From: Rhodobiaceae bacterium
GTDB lineage: Bacteria; Pseudomonadota; Alphaproteobacteria; Parvibaculales; Parvibaculaceae
Length of the DNA stretch: 64,000 nt
Direction: 5' to 3'
Assembly (NCBI GenBank): GCA_003330885.1
Contig: CP030277.1
Location: 806,001-870,000 of the forward strand
Part shown: positions 43,630 through 53,334 of the stretch, in pieces
How the letters are laid out: each line of letters begins with the position of its first letter
Numbering within the stretch: position 1 is the stretch's first letter
The notes under the pieces: generated by a model
Databases searched by the model: none
What the model was told of the DNA's origin: nothing
Seen by the model: the letters and a program-made list of their open reading frames with translations, nothing else
Program-made: the position numbers and the translations under genes

Positions 43630-45135
43630 ATGCAGGTCAACGAGACGGTTTCTGAGGGTCTCAAGCGCGAGCTCACCATCACGATTGAAGCAGCCGCACT
43701 TGAAGAAAAACTCTCCGGCAAGCTCGACGAAATGAAAAATCAGGTGCGCCTGAAGGGCTTCCGCCCTGGCAAAGTGCCTGTAAGCCATCTTCGTCGGACG
43801 TTTGGTCGCCAGGTCATGACAGAAGTGATTCAGGAGACAGTCAGCCAGTCGAGCGGTGACGTGCTTCAAGAGCGCGAAATGAAGCCCGCGATGCAGCCAG
43901 AAATCAATCTGGAAGGCGAAGTTGAAGAAGTGATCGACGGAAAAGCTGATCTCGTCTTCAAAGTGGCGTTCGAGATCGTTCCTGATATCGAAATTGCAGA
44001 CCTTTCCAAGATCGAGTTGGAAAAACCTGTTGCTGAAGTTGATGACGCTGAAATCGACGAAGCCGTCGAACGTCTTGCCGAAGCTCAGAAAAACTTCGAG
44101 CCCAAAGACGGTAAAGCAGAAGATGGCGATCTCGTTGTCATCGACTTTATTGGCCGTATAGATGGCGAAGCCTTTGATGGCGGCACAGCGGACGATGCGC
44201 GCTTGGAATTGGGTTCCGGCCAGTTTATCCCAGGCTTTGAAGAACAACTCGTTGGCACCAAAGCTGACCAGAAACTGGACGTCACGGTTTCGTTCCCGGA
44301 CGATTATGGTTCGGCAGATCTAGCTGGCAAAGAAGCAGTCTTTGAAACCACGGTCAAAGCAGTTGAAGGTCCTGCAAAGGTCACCATTGATGACGCGTTT
44401 GCCGAGAAGTTCGGCATGGAGAACCTAGAAAAGCTGCGCGAAGCAATGGCGGGTCAGATCAAGGCCGACTATGACAATGTCTCCTTGGCCAAGCTGAAGC
44501 GGGACATGCTCGACAAGCTCGACGAACTGCATGATTTCGAGCTGCCACCGACGCTGGTGACTCAGGAGTTCGATCAGATCTGGCATCAGTTCGAGCATGA
44601 GCTTGAAAATGAAGGCAAGAAGATCGAAGACGCTGACCAGCCTGAAGAAGAGCTTCGCGCTGAGTATCAGACAATTGCAGAACGTCGTGTGCGCCTAGGA
44701 CTTGTGATTGCTGAGATCGGTTCCAAGAACGATGTAAAAGTCGAAGATGCGGAAGTGAACCGGGCTGTGGCACAACGGGCTCAGCAGTTCCCAGGTCAGG
44801 AGCAGCAGGTCTATGAATTCTATTCCAAGAACCCGCAGGCGATTGCTGAGATCCGCGCCCCACTATTTGAAGACAAGGTTGTTGCTTTCATTGCGGAGCT
44901 CGCCAAAGTCACCGACAAGGTTGTGACGAAAGAAGAGTTGACGGCAGACCCCGACGCTGAAGACGCTGACGAGAAGCCTGCTGCGAAGAAAAAGGCTGCG
45001 GCTAAGAAAAAGCCAGCTGCCAAAAAGAAAGCTGCGGCCAAGAAGCCTGCTGCTGAAAAGAAGACGGCAGCGAAGAAAAAGCCTGCTGCGAAGAAAAAGG
45101 CTGCACCGAAGAAAGCCGCTAAGAAGGACGACTAG
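43630..45135 (+). CDS. tig: Trigger factor with long Lys/Ala-rich tail
   Basis: 501 residues. The ribosome-docking motif GFRPGKVP is near residue 40; the FKBP-type peptidyl-prolyl isomerase domain is about 150-250 (DLVVIDFIGRIDGEAFDGG); and the helical C-terminal chaperone arms extend to about 435. It binds nascent chains at the ribosome exit. The last 53 residues (449-501) are a histone H1-like run of AAKKK/PAAKK repeats, absent from the E. coli protein. The gene is upstream of clpP, clpX and lon, as in other Proteobacteria. A bidirectional terminator follows. Confidence 0.95.
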   Translation: MQVNETVSEGLKRELTITIEAAALEEKLSGKLDEMKNQVRLKGFRPGKVPVSHLRRTFGRQVMTEVIQETVSQSSGDVLQEREMKPAMQPEINLEGEVEEVIDGKADLVFKVAFEIVPDIEIADLSKIELEKPVAEVDDAEIDEAVERLAEAQKNFEPKDGKAEDGDLVVIDFIGRIDGEAFDGGTADDARLELGSGQFIPGFEEQLVGTKADQKLDVTVSFPDDYGSADLAGKEAVFETTVKAVEGPAKVTIDDAFAEKFGMENLEKLREAMAGQIKADYDNVSLAKLKRDMLDKLDELHDFELPPTLVTQEFDQIWHQFEHELENEGKKIEDADQPEEELRAEYQTIAERRVRLGLVIAEIGSKNDVKVEDAEVNRAVAQRAQQFPGQEQQVYEFYSKNPQAIAEIRAPLFEDKVVAFIAELAKVTDKVVTKEELTADPDAEDADEKPAAKKKAAAKKKPAAKKKAAAKKPAAEKKTAAKKKPAAKKKAAPKKAAKKDD

Positions 45136-45159
45136 TCTTTCAAGAAAACCCAAAAGAAA

Positions 45160-45189
45160 AAGCCGGAGAGTGATCTCCGGCTTTTTTGT
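45160..45189. terminator. Bidirectional terminator between tig and EF-hand gene
   Basis: AAGCCGGAGA-GTGA-TCTCCGGCTT with a T-run on the plus strand; the minus strand has TTTTTCTTTT after the stem. It can end both convergent transcripts. Confidence 0.9.
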
Positions 45190-45215
45190 GTCTGATGCTG
45201 TGAGTCTAAGACCCG

Positions 45216-45722
45216 TTAGTAAGTCCCCGCATCGGGATCGCGCCTGAAGCCTTCGTCGGCATCCCGACGTCTCAATCCGCCGCGCGTCCGCCGCTTAGAG
45301 GCATCATTCAGCTCAGCGGAACTGATGACCGTGTCGCCGTTTGTGTCCAAGGCAAAGAAGTCCGATTCCGGCAGCGCCATAATCTCGCCAAATGTCAAAA
45401 CGCCATTCCCGTCGAAATCGAGTGCGATGAAAGCGGCCCGTCTGATGCCTGTTTCATTGTCGTCGCGAATGTCGTCCCACTCATCCTCATCAACGACCCC
45501 GTTGCGGTCCGCATCGGCGCTGGTGAAAATGCCCTCCCTATAGGCTTTGTATTCTTCCTTCGTCACCGCGCCATTGTCATTGAGATCCCAATCATAAGCG
45601 GGGTGCTTAATGATGGTGACGTCCCCGGCTCTTTCAGAGCTACAGGCTGCGAGGACTGGCAGGAGCAGGGCGAGCCCAAAAATCCGGCCAGATTGGGCAA
45701 AAACAGATGACACGAAACGCAT
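45216..45722 (-). CDS. EF-hand lipoprotein
   Basis: 168 residues from MRFVSSV (ATG 45722, GGGAGG upstream). The lipobox LLPVLAAC (Cys near residue 27) marks a lipoprotein. Four EF-hand loops follow: DLNDNGAVTKEE, DADRNGVVDEDE, DFDGNGVLTFGE and DTNGDTVISSAE. It should bind several Ca2+ in the periplasm or on the membrane. The C-terminus is Arg/Asp-rich. It lies on the opposite strand inside the conserved tig-clpP interval; its partner is unknown. Confidence 0.88.
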   Translation of the reverse strand: MRFVSSVFAQSGRIFGLALLLPVLAACSSERAGDVTIIKHPAYDWDLNDNGAVTKEEYKAYREGIFTSADADRNGVVDEDEWDDIRDDNETGIRRAAFIALDFDGNGVLTFGEIMALPESDFFALDTNGDTVISSAELNDASKRRTRGGLRRRDADEGFRRDPDAGTY

Positions 45723-45789
45723 GGGGCCTCCCGACCGCAAATTGGAACAATTCCTGGGATTATACGCGGCTTTTTGAGAATTCGGGTGG

Positions 45790-45821
45790 TTGAATGGCTT
45801 TTTTACATTTCATCCCCATAT
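45790..45821 (+). promoter_or_regulatory. Candidate heat-shock (sigma32-like) promoter upstream of clpP
   Basis: TTGAAT (45790-45795), 18 nt, then CCCCATAT (45814-45821). The -10 matches the sigma32 consensus CCCCATNT exactly; the -35 lacks the C and the spacer is longer than usual. It is 164 nt upstream of the clpP start. Confidence 0.35.
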
Positions 45822-45984
45822 TATGGGCAAGACGGTGAAGAATCTTGTGCTTGCGCTATAGTTCTCCACGGTCCATTTACCGAATCATCCTATGCCTAGT
45901 TGTGGGACGACCCGGCTGGCAGTGACGCTGTTCCCAAACAGTGTGCCAGTGAAGTGATGCGTGCAAACCCTTGGAAAGCGAACC

Positions 45985-46614
45985 ATGAAAGATCCTCTTG
46001 AGCTCACGATGAACCTGGTGCCAATGGTGGTCGAACAGACCAACCGTGGGGAGCGCGCCTACGATATTTTCTCCCGCCTTTTGAAAGAGCGGATCATTTT
46101 CGTGACCGGACCGGTCGAAGATGGCATGGCGACGCTGATTACAGCGCAGCTGCTGTTTCTTGAGGCAGATAATCCGAGCAAAGAAATCTCGATGTACATC
46201 AACTCCCCAGGCGGCGTTGTGACATCTGGTCTCGCGATTTATGACACCATGAAATACATCCAGCCAGCCATCACGACAGTTTGCGTGGGCCAGGCAGCCT
46301 CTATGGGGTCATTGCTCCTCGCCGCAGGCGAAAAGGGGCAACGTTTTGCTCTGCCGAACGCCAGGATTATGGTTCACCAACCCTCAGGCGGGTTCCAGGG
46401 CCAGGCGACTGATATTGAAATCCACGCGCGTGAAACACTGGCGCTCCGCGAGCGCTTAAACCAGATCTACGTGGAACATACAGGGCAGGACATTGAAACC
46501 GTCCGTGACGCGTTGGAACGGGATAATTTCATGTCACCTGAACAGGCAATGGATTTCGGTCTTATCGACAAAGTTGGCGCCACGCGCGAGGATTTCGGCA
46601 AGGCTGAGGACTGA
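45985..46614 (+). CDS. clpP: ATP-dependent Clp protease proteolytic subunit
   Basis: 209 residues from the ATG at 45985; a GTG at 45961 would add 8 residues. [16 protein letters not shown], the catalytic Ser in [14 protein letters not shown], and His in [11 protein letters not shown] are visible; the catalytic Asp lies about 50 residues further on. ClpP forms a double heptamer that degrades proteins fed by ClpX or ClpA. It precedes clpX by 294 nt. Confidence 0.97.
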   Translation: MKDPLELTMNLVPMVVEQTNRGERAYDIFSRLLKERIIFVTGPVEDGMATLITAQLLFLEADNPSKEISMYINSPGGVVTSGLAIYDTMKYIQPAITTVCVGQAASMGSLLLAAGEKGQRFALPNARIMVHQPSGGFQGQATDIEIHARETLALRERLNQIYVEHTGQDIETVRDALERDNFMSPEQAMDFGLIDKVGATREDFGKAED

Positions 46615-46908
46615 TTTGGTCGATTCTGATCGGATCTCATCTGGTCAAAACAAAGTTATCTAGGGTCTAACCCATTGAAAATGAACGTATTAATGAAATC
46701 TTGATGCCTCCGCCGCTAACATGCTCGTATGATAAGACAGGTTCAACGGGCGTGAATCGCGGAACATCTGGACATCGGTCTGAGATTATACCGAGCCATA
46801 ATATGTCCATTTTGAGCGTGTAGGCTGTTGGAACGAAAACTGGGTAATCGTGTCGTGACGTTTGCCAACTGAAAGACGGTCCGCATGGTTGGGCCACAAG
46901 GAGAGTAT

Positions 46909-48183
46909 ATGAGCAAGGTAAGCGGCGGCGGAAGCGGTGACTCCAAGAATACGCTTTACTGTTCCTTCTGCGGTAAGAGCCAGCATGAAGTCCGCAAGTT
47001 GATTGCCGGACCGACTGTATTCATTTGTGATGAATGCGTTGAACTGTGCATGGACATTATCCGTGAGGAGAACAAAACCTCACTCGTGAAATCTCGCGAC
47101 GGTGTGCCTACACCTCAAGAAATTATGGAAGTGCTCGATGACTACGTAATTGGTCAGGCCGCCGCCAAGCGGGTTCTCTCCGTTGCCGTTCACAACCATT
47201 ACAAACGTCTTAGCCATGCTGCAAAGAACAATGACGTTGAACTGGCGAAATCCAACATCATGCTGATCGGCCCTACCGGGTGCGGTAAGACGCTGCTTGC
47301 CCAAACGCTGGCGCGTATCATCGATGTACCGTTCACAATGGCTGACGCAACAACACTCACCGAAGCTGGCTATGTGGGCGAGGATGTTGAGAACATTATT
47401 CTCAAGCTGCTGCAGTCGGCAGACTACAATGTGGAACGGGCCCAGCGCGGCATCGTCTATATTGACGAGGTTGATAAAATCAGCCGGAAGTCTGACAACC
47501 CGTCCATCACCCGTGATGTGTCAGGTGAGGGTGTGCAGCAGGCATTGCTGAAGATTATGGAGGGTACTGTTGCGTCGGTTCCACCACAGGGTGGACGCAA
47601 ACATCCGCAGCAGGAGTTCCTGCAGGTCGATACGACCAATATCCTCTTCATCTGCGGCGGTGCTTTTGCAGGTCTTGAAAAGATTATTTCATCTCGCGGT
47701 CAGGGCTCTGGCATTGGTTTCGGCGCCAAGGTCGAAGATCCTGATGAGCGTAAGACCGGTGAGGTGCTCACTGCGCTTGAGCCTGAAGATCTCCTGAAGT
47801 TCGGTTTGATCCCAGAATTTGTGGGTCGTATGCCGGTGATTGCGACCCTTGGCGATCTTGATACAGATGCGCTGGTCAAAATCCTGACACAGCCAAAAAA
47901 TGCACTCGTGAAACAGTATGAGCGCCTCTTCGACATGGAAGATGTAAAGCTCACCTTCTCAGAAGATGCAGAAATAGCGATTGCCAATAAAGCGATTGAG
48001 CGCAGAACCGGTGCTCGTGGCTTGCGGTCCATCATGGAGGGCATTCTGCTCGACACCATGTTTGAGCTGCCGGCTCTGGAAGGCGTTGAGGAGGTTGTAA
48101 TTTCCGCTGAGGTCGTCGAAGGCGATGCGCAACCGCTCTATATCTATTCCGAACGCTCGGGTGACGTAGAGACAAGCGCCTGA
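46909..48183 (+). CDS. clpX: ATP-dependent Clp protease ATP-binding subunit
   Basis: 424 residues from the ATG at 46909 (AAGGAGAG upstream). The N-terminal zinc domain has CSFCGK and CDECVELC. The AAA+ domain has Walker A GPTGCGKT, the pore loop GYVGEDVE, Walker B VYIDEVDK, the RKH-type loop, and the C-terminal [13 protein letters not shown] sensor-2 helix. It unfolds tagged proteins and feeds ClpP. A terminator follows at 48214. Confidence 0.97.
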   Translation: MSKVSGGGSGDSKNTLYCSFCGKSQHEVRKLIAGPTVFICDECVELCMDIIREENKTSLVKSRDGVPTPQEIMEVLDDYVIGQAAAKRVLSVAVHNHYKRLSHAAKNNDVELAKSNIMLIGPTGCGKTLLAQTLARIIDVPFTMADATTLTEAGYVGEDVENIILKLLQSADYNVERAQRGIVYIDEVDKISRKSDNPSITRDVSGEGVQQALLKIMEGTVASVPPQGGRKHPQQEFLQVDTTNILFICGGAFAGLEKIISSRGQGSGIGFGAKVEDPDERKTGEVLTALEPEDLLKFGLIPEFVGRMPVIATLGDLDTDALVKILTQPKNALVKQYERLFDMEDVKLTFSEDAEIAIANKAIERRTGARGLRSIMEGILLDTMFELPALEGVEEVVISAEVVEGDAQPLYIYSERSGDVETSA

Positions 48184-48213
48184 TCTGCGAAAATATTTTC
48201 CATAATATCTATT

Positions 48214-48251
48214 GAAATGGCCTTGAAAGCTTTTGCCTTCAGGGCCATTTC
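48214..48251 (+). terminator. Hairpin/terminator after clpX
   Basis: GAAATGGCC...GGCCATTTC with an inner TTGAAAGC/GCCTTCA stem (one mismatch and a TTTT loop), 31 nt after the clpX stop. The T-run is weak (TTTCTCTGTT). Confidence 0.65.
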
Positions 48252-48432
48252 TCTGTTAATCGACATGAAATGCGCTGATTTGGATGATAATCAGCCTGAA
48301 TTGCGCGAATCCGACTAGTTTTATGGTCAGCATTCGTTCAGCAATCCTATGGCATACTTCTGAGAAATTCAGGACCTGGGTGAGCGCAGGCAATGCACCA
48401 AAGCGGCCTCCAGAAACAACAAGGTTTCCAAT

Positions 48433-50907
48433 ATGAGTGACAATCACGACGAACCTCAAAACGAAGCAGTGGCACAGGACTCAAGCGAAGATGCGCCGGA
48501 GTTTACCGGTGGTGTGTTGCCTGTACTGCCTCTTCGCGACATCGTCGTATTTCCACATATGATCGTGCCGCTCTTCGTCGGTCGGGCGAAATCGGTCCGT
48601 GCACTTGAGGAAGTGATGCAGGACGACAAACAGATCCTGTTGGTCGCTCAAAAAGACCCAGGTGATGATGACCCAAATCCAAGTGACATTTATGATGTCG
48701 GCACGGTGGGGCAGGTTCTGCAACTCCTGAAATTGCCCGATCAAACCGTGAAGGTTTTGGTGGAGGGAACGACCCGTGCGCGGGTTGAGCGCTTCACCGG
48801 TCGGGAAGACTTCTTTGAAGCAGAAGTAACACCAGTCCCTGACACAGATGCTGATGATGAGCGGCTTGAAGCACTCGCGCGGACTGTCACAGGACACTTC
48901 GAAAACTATGTAAAGCTCAACAAGAAGGTGCCACCAGAAGTTCTGGGGTCTGTGACACAGATCGAAGACTACGCGAAGCTGGCAGACACCATTGCGAGCC
49001 ATCTCAACATCAAGCTCGAAGAGAAGCAGGAACTTCTCGAGATTGCGAGCACCGCTGAGCGGTTAGAGCGCGTCTATTCCATGATGGAAGGCGAGATTTC
49101 TGTTCTCAATGTTGAGAAGAAAATCCGCAGCCGCGTGAAACGCCAGATGGAGAAAACGCAGCGCGAGTATTATCTCAACGAACAGATGAAGGCGATCCAG
49201 AAGGAACTGGGCGGGGCCGATGGCGAAGATGGCCGCGACGAACTGCACGAACTGGAAAGCCGGATCGAGCAAACGAAGCTTTCAAAAGAAGCCCGCGAAA
49301 AAGTCGATGCAGAAATGCGGAAGCTCAAACAGATGAGCCCCATGTCTGCCGAAGCGACCGTGGTTCGGAACTATCTCGACTGGATCCTTTCAATTCCTTG
49401 GAACAAGAAAGGTCGGGTCAAAAAAGACCTGTCTAAAGCTGAAGAGATTTTGGATGCGGATCACTATGGCCTGGAGAAAGTCAAAGAACGCATCGTTGAA
49501 TATCTCGCTGTCCAGCAACGGGCCAATAAGCTGAAAGGTCCGATCCTTTGTCTTGTAGGGCCTCCTGGTGTGGGTAAGACATCGTTGGGCAAATCCATCG
49601 CCAAAGCGACCGGTCGTGAATTCGCCCGCCTGTCACTTGGTGGGGTGCGCGACGAAGCAGAAATCAGAGGACACCGTCGTACATACATTGGCTCCATGCC
49701 CGGTAAGGTCATCCAGTCGATGAAGAAGGTGAAGAATTCCAACCCGCTCTTCCTGCTCGATGAAATCGACAAGATGGGTGCGGATTTCCGGGGTGATCCT
49801 TCGTCTGCTTTGCTCGAGGTGCTCGATCCGGAACAGAACAACACCTTCATGGATCACTATCTTGAGGTTGAATATGACCTCTCGAACGTGATGTTCGTAA
49901 CGACAGCGAATACGCTCAACATTCCAGGTCCCCTGATGGACCGGATGGAGATTATCCGGATCGCTGGGTACACTGAAGACGAGAAGGTGGAGATCACCCG
50001 TCGTCACCTGATCCCCAAGGTCATGAAAAACCATGGTCTGAAGGCAGAAGAGTGGACCATCGACGATGAAGGCCTGCTGGAGCTGGTCCGGACATATACC
50101 CGCGAAGCAGGGGTCCGGAGCTTGGAGCGGGAAGTCTCGAACTTGTGCCGCAAGGCGGTCAAGGAACTCATCACCACAGAGAAGACGGCGATCAATGTCA
50201 CCATAGACAACCTCGCTGATTATGCTGGGGTCGCTAAGTTCCGCCACGGTGAGATTGACGGAGAAGATCAGGTTGGCGTCGTGACAGGCCTGGCCTGGAC
50301 GGAAGTCGGCGGCGAGCTGCTGACGATTGAGGGCGTTGAAATGCCTGGCAAGGGCCGAATGACGGTCACAGGCAACCTCAAAGACGTCATGAAAGAGTCT
50401 ATCTCTGCAGCGAGCTCTTACGTGAAATCACGTGCAACGACGTTTGGTGTGGAGCCGCCGGTCTTTGACCGCAAGGACATCCACGTCCACGTGCCAGAAG
50501 GGGCAACCCCGAAGGACGGCCCAAGCGCGGGTGTCGCAATGGCGACCACCATCGTGTCGATCATGACGGGCATTCCGATCCGCAAGGATGTGGCGATGAC
50601 TGGCGAAATCACCCTGCGTGGGCGGGTTCTGCCGATCGGCGGCCTTAAGGAGAAGCTGCTTGCAGCGCTTCGTGGTGGCATCAAAACGGTTTTGATTCCG
50701 AAGGACAATGCCAAGGATCTTGCTGATATTCCCGACAATGTGAAGAATCAGCTGGAAATTGTGCCGGTGGAGACCGTCGATGAGGTCTTGGTACGTGCTC
50801 TGACCTCCATGCCGGAAGCGATTGAGTGGGATGAGGAAGCCTACGCAGCGCAACAAGCAGAACGCGGCGTACAAAACACATCAGCTGAGGGGCTTACTGC
50901 CCACTAA
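48433..50907 (+). CDS. lon: ATP-dependent protease La (Lon)
   Basis: 824 residues. The N-terminal LON substrate domain is about 28-220 ([23 protein letters not shown], quoted in part). The AAA+ domain has Walker [13 protein letters not shown] and Walker [11 protein letters not shown]. The C-terminal protease has the catalytic serine in [13 protein letters not shown], and the Lys lies in the second [10 protein letters not shown] region. It degrades misfolded and regulatory proteins. A terminator follows. The order clpP-clpX-lon-hup is conserved in Proteobacteria. Confidence 0.97.
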   Translation: MSDNHDEPQNEAVAQDSSEDAPEFTGGVLPVLPLRDIVVFPHMIVPLFVGRAKSVRALEEVMQDDKQILLVAQKDPGDDDPNPSDIYDVGTVGQVLQLLKLPDQTVKVLVEGTTRARVERFTGREDFFEAEVTPVPDTDADDERLEALARTVTGHFENYVKLNKKVPPEVLGSVTQIEDYAKLADTIASHLNIKLEEKQELLEIASTAERLERVYSMMEGEISVLNVEKKIRSRVKRQMEKTQREYYLNEQMKAIQKELGGADGEDGRDELHELESRIEQTKLSKEAREKVDAEMRKLKQMSPMSAEATVVRNYLDWILSIPWNKKGRVKKDLSKAEEILDADHYGLEKVKERIVEYLAVQQRANKLKGPILCLVGPPGVGKTSLGKSIAKATGREFARLSLGGVRDEAEIRGHRRTYIGSMPGKVIQSMKKVKNSNPLFLLDEIDKMGADFRGDPSSALLEVLDPEQNNTFMDHYLEVEYDLSNVMFVTTANTLNIPGPLMDRMEIIRIAGYTEDEKVEITRRHLIPKVMKNHGLKAEEWTIDDEGLLELVRTYTREAGVRSLEREVSNLCRKAVKELITTEKTAINVTIDNLADYAGVAKFRHGEIDGEDQVGVVTGLAWTEVGGELLTIEGVEMPGKGRMTVTGNLKDVMKESISAASSYVKSRATTFGVEPPVFDRKDIHVHVPEGATPKDGPSAGVAMATTIVSIMTGIPIRKDVAMTGEITLRGRVLPIGGLKEKLLAALRGGIKTVLIPKDNAKDLADIPDNVKNQLEIVPVETVDEVLVRALTSMPEAIEWDEEAYAAQQAERGVQNTSAEGLTAH

Positions 50908-50915
50908 ATAAACAG

Positions 50916-50964
50916 AAAAAGCGCTTTTCGACCTGGGGATTCCAGTGAGATCAGCGCTTTTTTT
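50916..50964 (+). terminator. Rho-independent terminator after lon
   Basis: AAAAAGCGCT...AGCGCTTTTTTT with a long loop, starting 9 nt after the lon stop. Confidence 0.8.
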
Positions 50965-51011
50965 CTGCCCATCGTTCGCACCTGCAATATAGCGATGATT
51001 ATCTGAAAACT

Positions 51012-51025
51012 CGCAGAATTCTGCG
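51012..51025. promoter_or_regulatory. Palindrome upstream of hup promoter
   Basis: CGCAGAATTCTGCG is a perfect 14-bp palindrome. TTCTGCGC is repeated 10 bp later (51029 onward). It lies 20 nt upstream of the -35 element of hup; a dimeric regulator is plausible but unknown. Confidence 0.4.
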
Positions 51026-51044
51026 CATTTCTGCGCTTAATTCT

Positions 51045-51074
51045 TTGACCCCGCTCAGGGAGGGTGTTTACACT
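51045..51074 (+). promoter_or_regulatory. Candidate sigma70 promoter of hup
   Basis: TTGACC (51045-51050), 18 nt, TACACT (51069-51074). It lies 51 nt upstream of the hup GTG start. Confidence 0.55.
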
Positions 51075-51124
51075 TTTCCCTGATCTCCTGGGGATTCGCT
51101 CCCCGCAGCCTAGAGGGGCCGAAC

Positions 51125-51400
51125 GTGAATAAGAACGATCTCATTGCCGTCATTGCTGATCAGACTGGTCTGGCAAAAGGCGACGCCACAAAAGCCGTCG
51201 ACTGCGTATTTGATACAATCACCTCCACCCTGAAGGGGGGCGATGAAGTCCGCCTGGTTGGGTTTGGCACTTTTAATGTAACGCGACGGAACGCTTCTGA
51301 AGGCCGCAATCCGCGGACCGGTGAGAAGATCCAGATCCCGGCATCGAACCAGCCAAAATTCAAAGCTGGTAAGGGCCTAAAGGACGCTGTGAACAGCTAA
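51125..51400 (+). CDS. hup: HU-type nucleoid DNA-binding protein
   Basis: 91 residues from a GTG at 51125. MNKNDLIAVIADQTGLAKGDA and GFGTFNVTRRNASEGRNPRTGEKI (quoted in part; the DNA-binding arm) are the HU signature. The C-terminus is KPKFKAGKGLKDAV-like. It binds and bends DNA as a dimer. It lies downstream of lon, as in many Proteobacteria. A terminator follows. Confidence 0.96.
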   Translation: MNKNDLIAVIADQTGLAKGDATKAVDCVFDTITSTLKGGDEVRLVGFGTFNVTRRNASEGRNPRTGEKIQIPASNQPKFKAGKGLKDAVNS

Positions 51401-51439
51401 CGCTTTCCGGTTTGGAACCACCAAGCCTGAGAACGCAAG

Positions 51440-51467
51440 AAGGTCGGCGGAAGCCGGCCTTTTTTGT
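51440..51467 (+). terminator. Rho-independent terminator after hup
   Basis: AAGGTCGGC-GGAA-GCCGGCCTT stem (one G-T pair) followed by TTTT, 39 nt after the stop. Confidence 0.85.
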
Positions 51468-51476
51468 TGGGAGCTC

Positions 51477-52730
51477 TTAGCTCTGCATGTCCTCTTCGCC
51501 ATCAGCCCGAGGGTCAAGCTCCAGCGGTGCCGCAGTGGTTTGACTGATGGGCACGGCAACAAAGTCCTCTTTTTCATCTTCCGGCACCGCCTCGCGGGCA
51601 AGGATGCGTGCGAGCACGAAAAAGATGAACAAGCCGGAGGACACCGCAGACAATGCGAAGACCGAGCCGATACCGAAGAGCGGGATGAGGCCAGAGATGG
51701 CGAGGGGCCCCGTCATCGCACCCACTGCGAAGACGAGTGTGAGGCCGCTTGCCACAAGCACAAACTGGTGCGGCGCCGCGTGGTCATTCGCTTGTGCGAC
51801 ACACAGGCCATAAAGCGAGAGTGCAAATGCGCCAAAGGCAAAGGCGCCGAGATAGATGCCAGAGGTTCCCACCTGTCCGGGAGCAAGGCTGAGATAGGCC
51901 GCTGTGAGCGCGACTCCGGCAAGAACAAAGATCAGAACCCATCGACGATCGATCTTATCGGACAATCGACCAACGGGGACCTGCAGCAAGGCACCACCTA
52001 GAATAGCGAGCGTCATGAAAAAGGAGACGCCCTGAATGTCGAGCCCGACTTCTCTCGCGTATACTGGCCCTAGCGCCCAGAATGGGCCGTTGACCAGCCC
52101 AACGATGAAGCAGCCCATCACACCAACCGGGGAGATCGACCAGAGCTCGCTGAGCTTCACCCGTGCGGTCTCAAGCGGGGCAGGCTGCACCGCCTTTGTG
52201 AGCGAAACAGGGACAAGCGCAAAAGACGTCAGGATGGCCACAACAGCGAAGAGTTCGAAGCCACTTGGGTCAAACAGATTAAGCGCCAGCTGTCCCGCGG
52301 TAAGCGCAGCGAGGCTCACCACCCGATAGACGGCGAAGACTGTTCCCCGATTGGAATTGTCGGCCTGTTCGTTGAGCCAGCTCTCGATGATCATATAGAG
52401 ACCGGCAATGCAAAAGCCTGTAGCAATCCGAAGCACGACCCAGGCTATGGGGTCTGAAAAGAGCATGTGAGCAAGTGGGGCCGCCGACGCAATCGAGGCG
52501 AAAACGGCGAACGATCTGATGTGCCCCACACGCATGATGCCCGCAGGCCCGAACAAAGCGCCGAGCATATAGCCGGCAAAATAGGCTGACCCCATGAGCC
52601 CGAGGCTGGTGGCTGAGAAGCCGTTGAGGCTTCCCCTGATAGGCAGAAGGGTTCCAAACAGGCCGTCACCCAGCAATAGGATTGCTGTGGAGAGAAACAA
52701 GGAAAAGAAAGGAGCGAGACTGCGCGTCAT
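51477..52730 (-). CDS. MFS transporter, YcaD-like
   Basis: A 417-residue, 12-helix major facilitator. GDGLFGTLLPIRG at the N-terminus and FCIAGLYMIIESWLNEQA resemble the YcaD group, whose substrates are unknown. A long hydrophilic C-terminus (PEDEKEDFVAVPIS and after) is present. GGAG lies 7 nt before the ATG. It is divided from the HxlR gene (same strand) by 125 nt. Confidence 0.88.
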   Translation of the reverse strand: MTRSLAPFFSLFLSTAILLLGDGLFGTLLPIRGSLNGFSATSLGLMGSAYFAGYMLGALFGPAGIMRVGHIRSFAVFASIASAAPLAHMLFSDPIAWVVLRIATGFCIAGLYMIIESWLNEQADNSNRGTVFAVYRVVSLAALTAGQLALNLFDPSGFELFAVVAILTSFALVPVSLTKAVQPAPLETARVKLSELWSISPVGVMGCFIVGLVNGPFWALGPVYAREVGLDIQGVSFFMTLAILGGALLQVPVGRLSDKIDRRWVLIFVLAGVALTAAYLSLAPGQVGTSGIYLGAFAFGAFALSLYGLCVAQANDHAAPHQFVLVASGLTLVFAVGAMTGPLAISGLIPLFGIGSVFALSAVSSGLFIFFVLARILAREAVPEDEKEDFVAVPISQTTAAPLELDPRADGEEDMQS

Positions 52731-52855
52731 GGTTCATCTCCACACGGCGCATCTATCTGCGGCCGTGCGAAAGGAGGTCGGGTTTACAGTCTGCCTTTGA
52801 TCTGAAATCAGGCTATGCGGCAAGCACTTTTTTGCGCTTGGGGCCAGCGCTCGGG

Positions 52856-53251
52856 TCAGGCGTCAGCGGTATAGTCGTTCGCCCAGGCGGCGATCTGCAT
52901 TAAATGTTCAATCAAAGGACCCGACTCGGGCTCCAAAGCATAGGTGACCTGCGGCGGAGACGTGTCGACGACGGAACGGGAGACCAGACCCGCATCTTCA
53001 AGTGCGCGCAGGTTCTGCGTCATGACCTTCTGTGACAGGGTCGGGATCCTGCGACGCAGGTCGCCAAACCGGCGGGGCTCCTGAGCCAGGTTGAGAAGGA
53101 TAAGCGGTGCCCAGCGATTGAGGACAACCCGCAGCAACCGCCGAATATCACATTCCGGATTAGCGCCAGCTTCTTCAACCTTTGCCCAAAAACCAGCTTC
53201 GTTCTGCCAGGTGCCTGCGTCTGGTGCCTTTCTGAGATCAATTTTTTGCAT
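52856..53251 (-). CDS. HxlR-family transcriptional regulator
   Basis: 131 residues. The winged-helix HxlR signature is visible: RWAPLILLNL, RRFGDLRRRIPTLSQKVMTQNLRALEDAGLV (quoted in part), and the C-terminal helix. Members sense redox or electrophile stress. The upstream DNA has ACCTA-AAGGT-ACCTA repeats and GGTACC (53263-53268), a plausible operator. It is divergent from the beta-propeller gene, its likely target. Confidence 0.9.
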   Translation of the reverse strand: MQKIDLRKAPDAGTWQNEAGFWAKVEEAGANPECDIRRLLRVVLNRWAPLILLNLAQEPRRFGDLRRRIPTLSQKVMTQNLRALEDAGLVSRSVVDTSPPQVTYALEPESGPLIEHLMQIAAWANDYTADA

Positions 53252-53334
53252 GGAAACCTAAAGGTACCTAGTTGCTTTTGGAAACTATCATCTCCAGCTT
53301 ATGCGCCAGAACGGAACCGGGCAAGGAGATGGAT

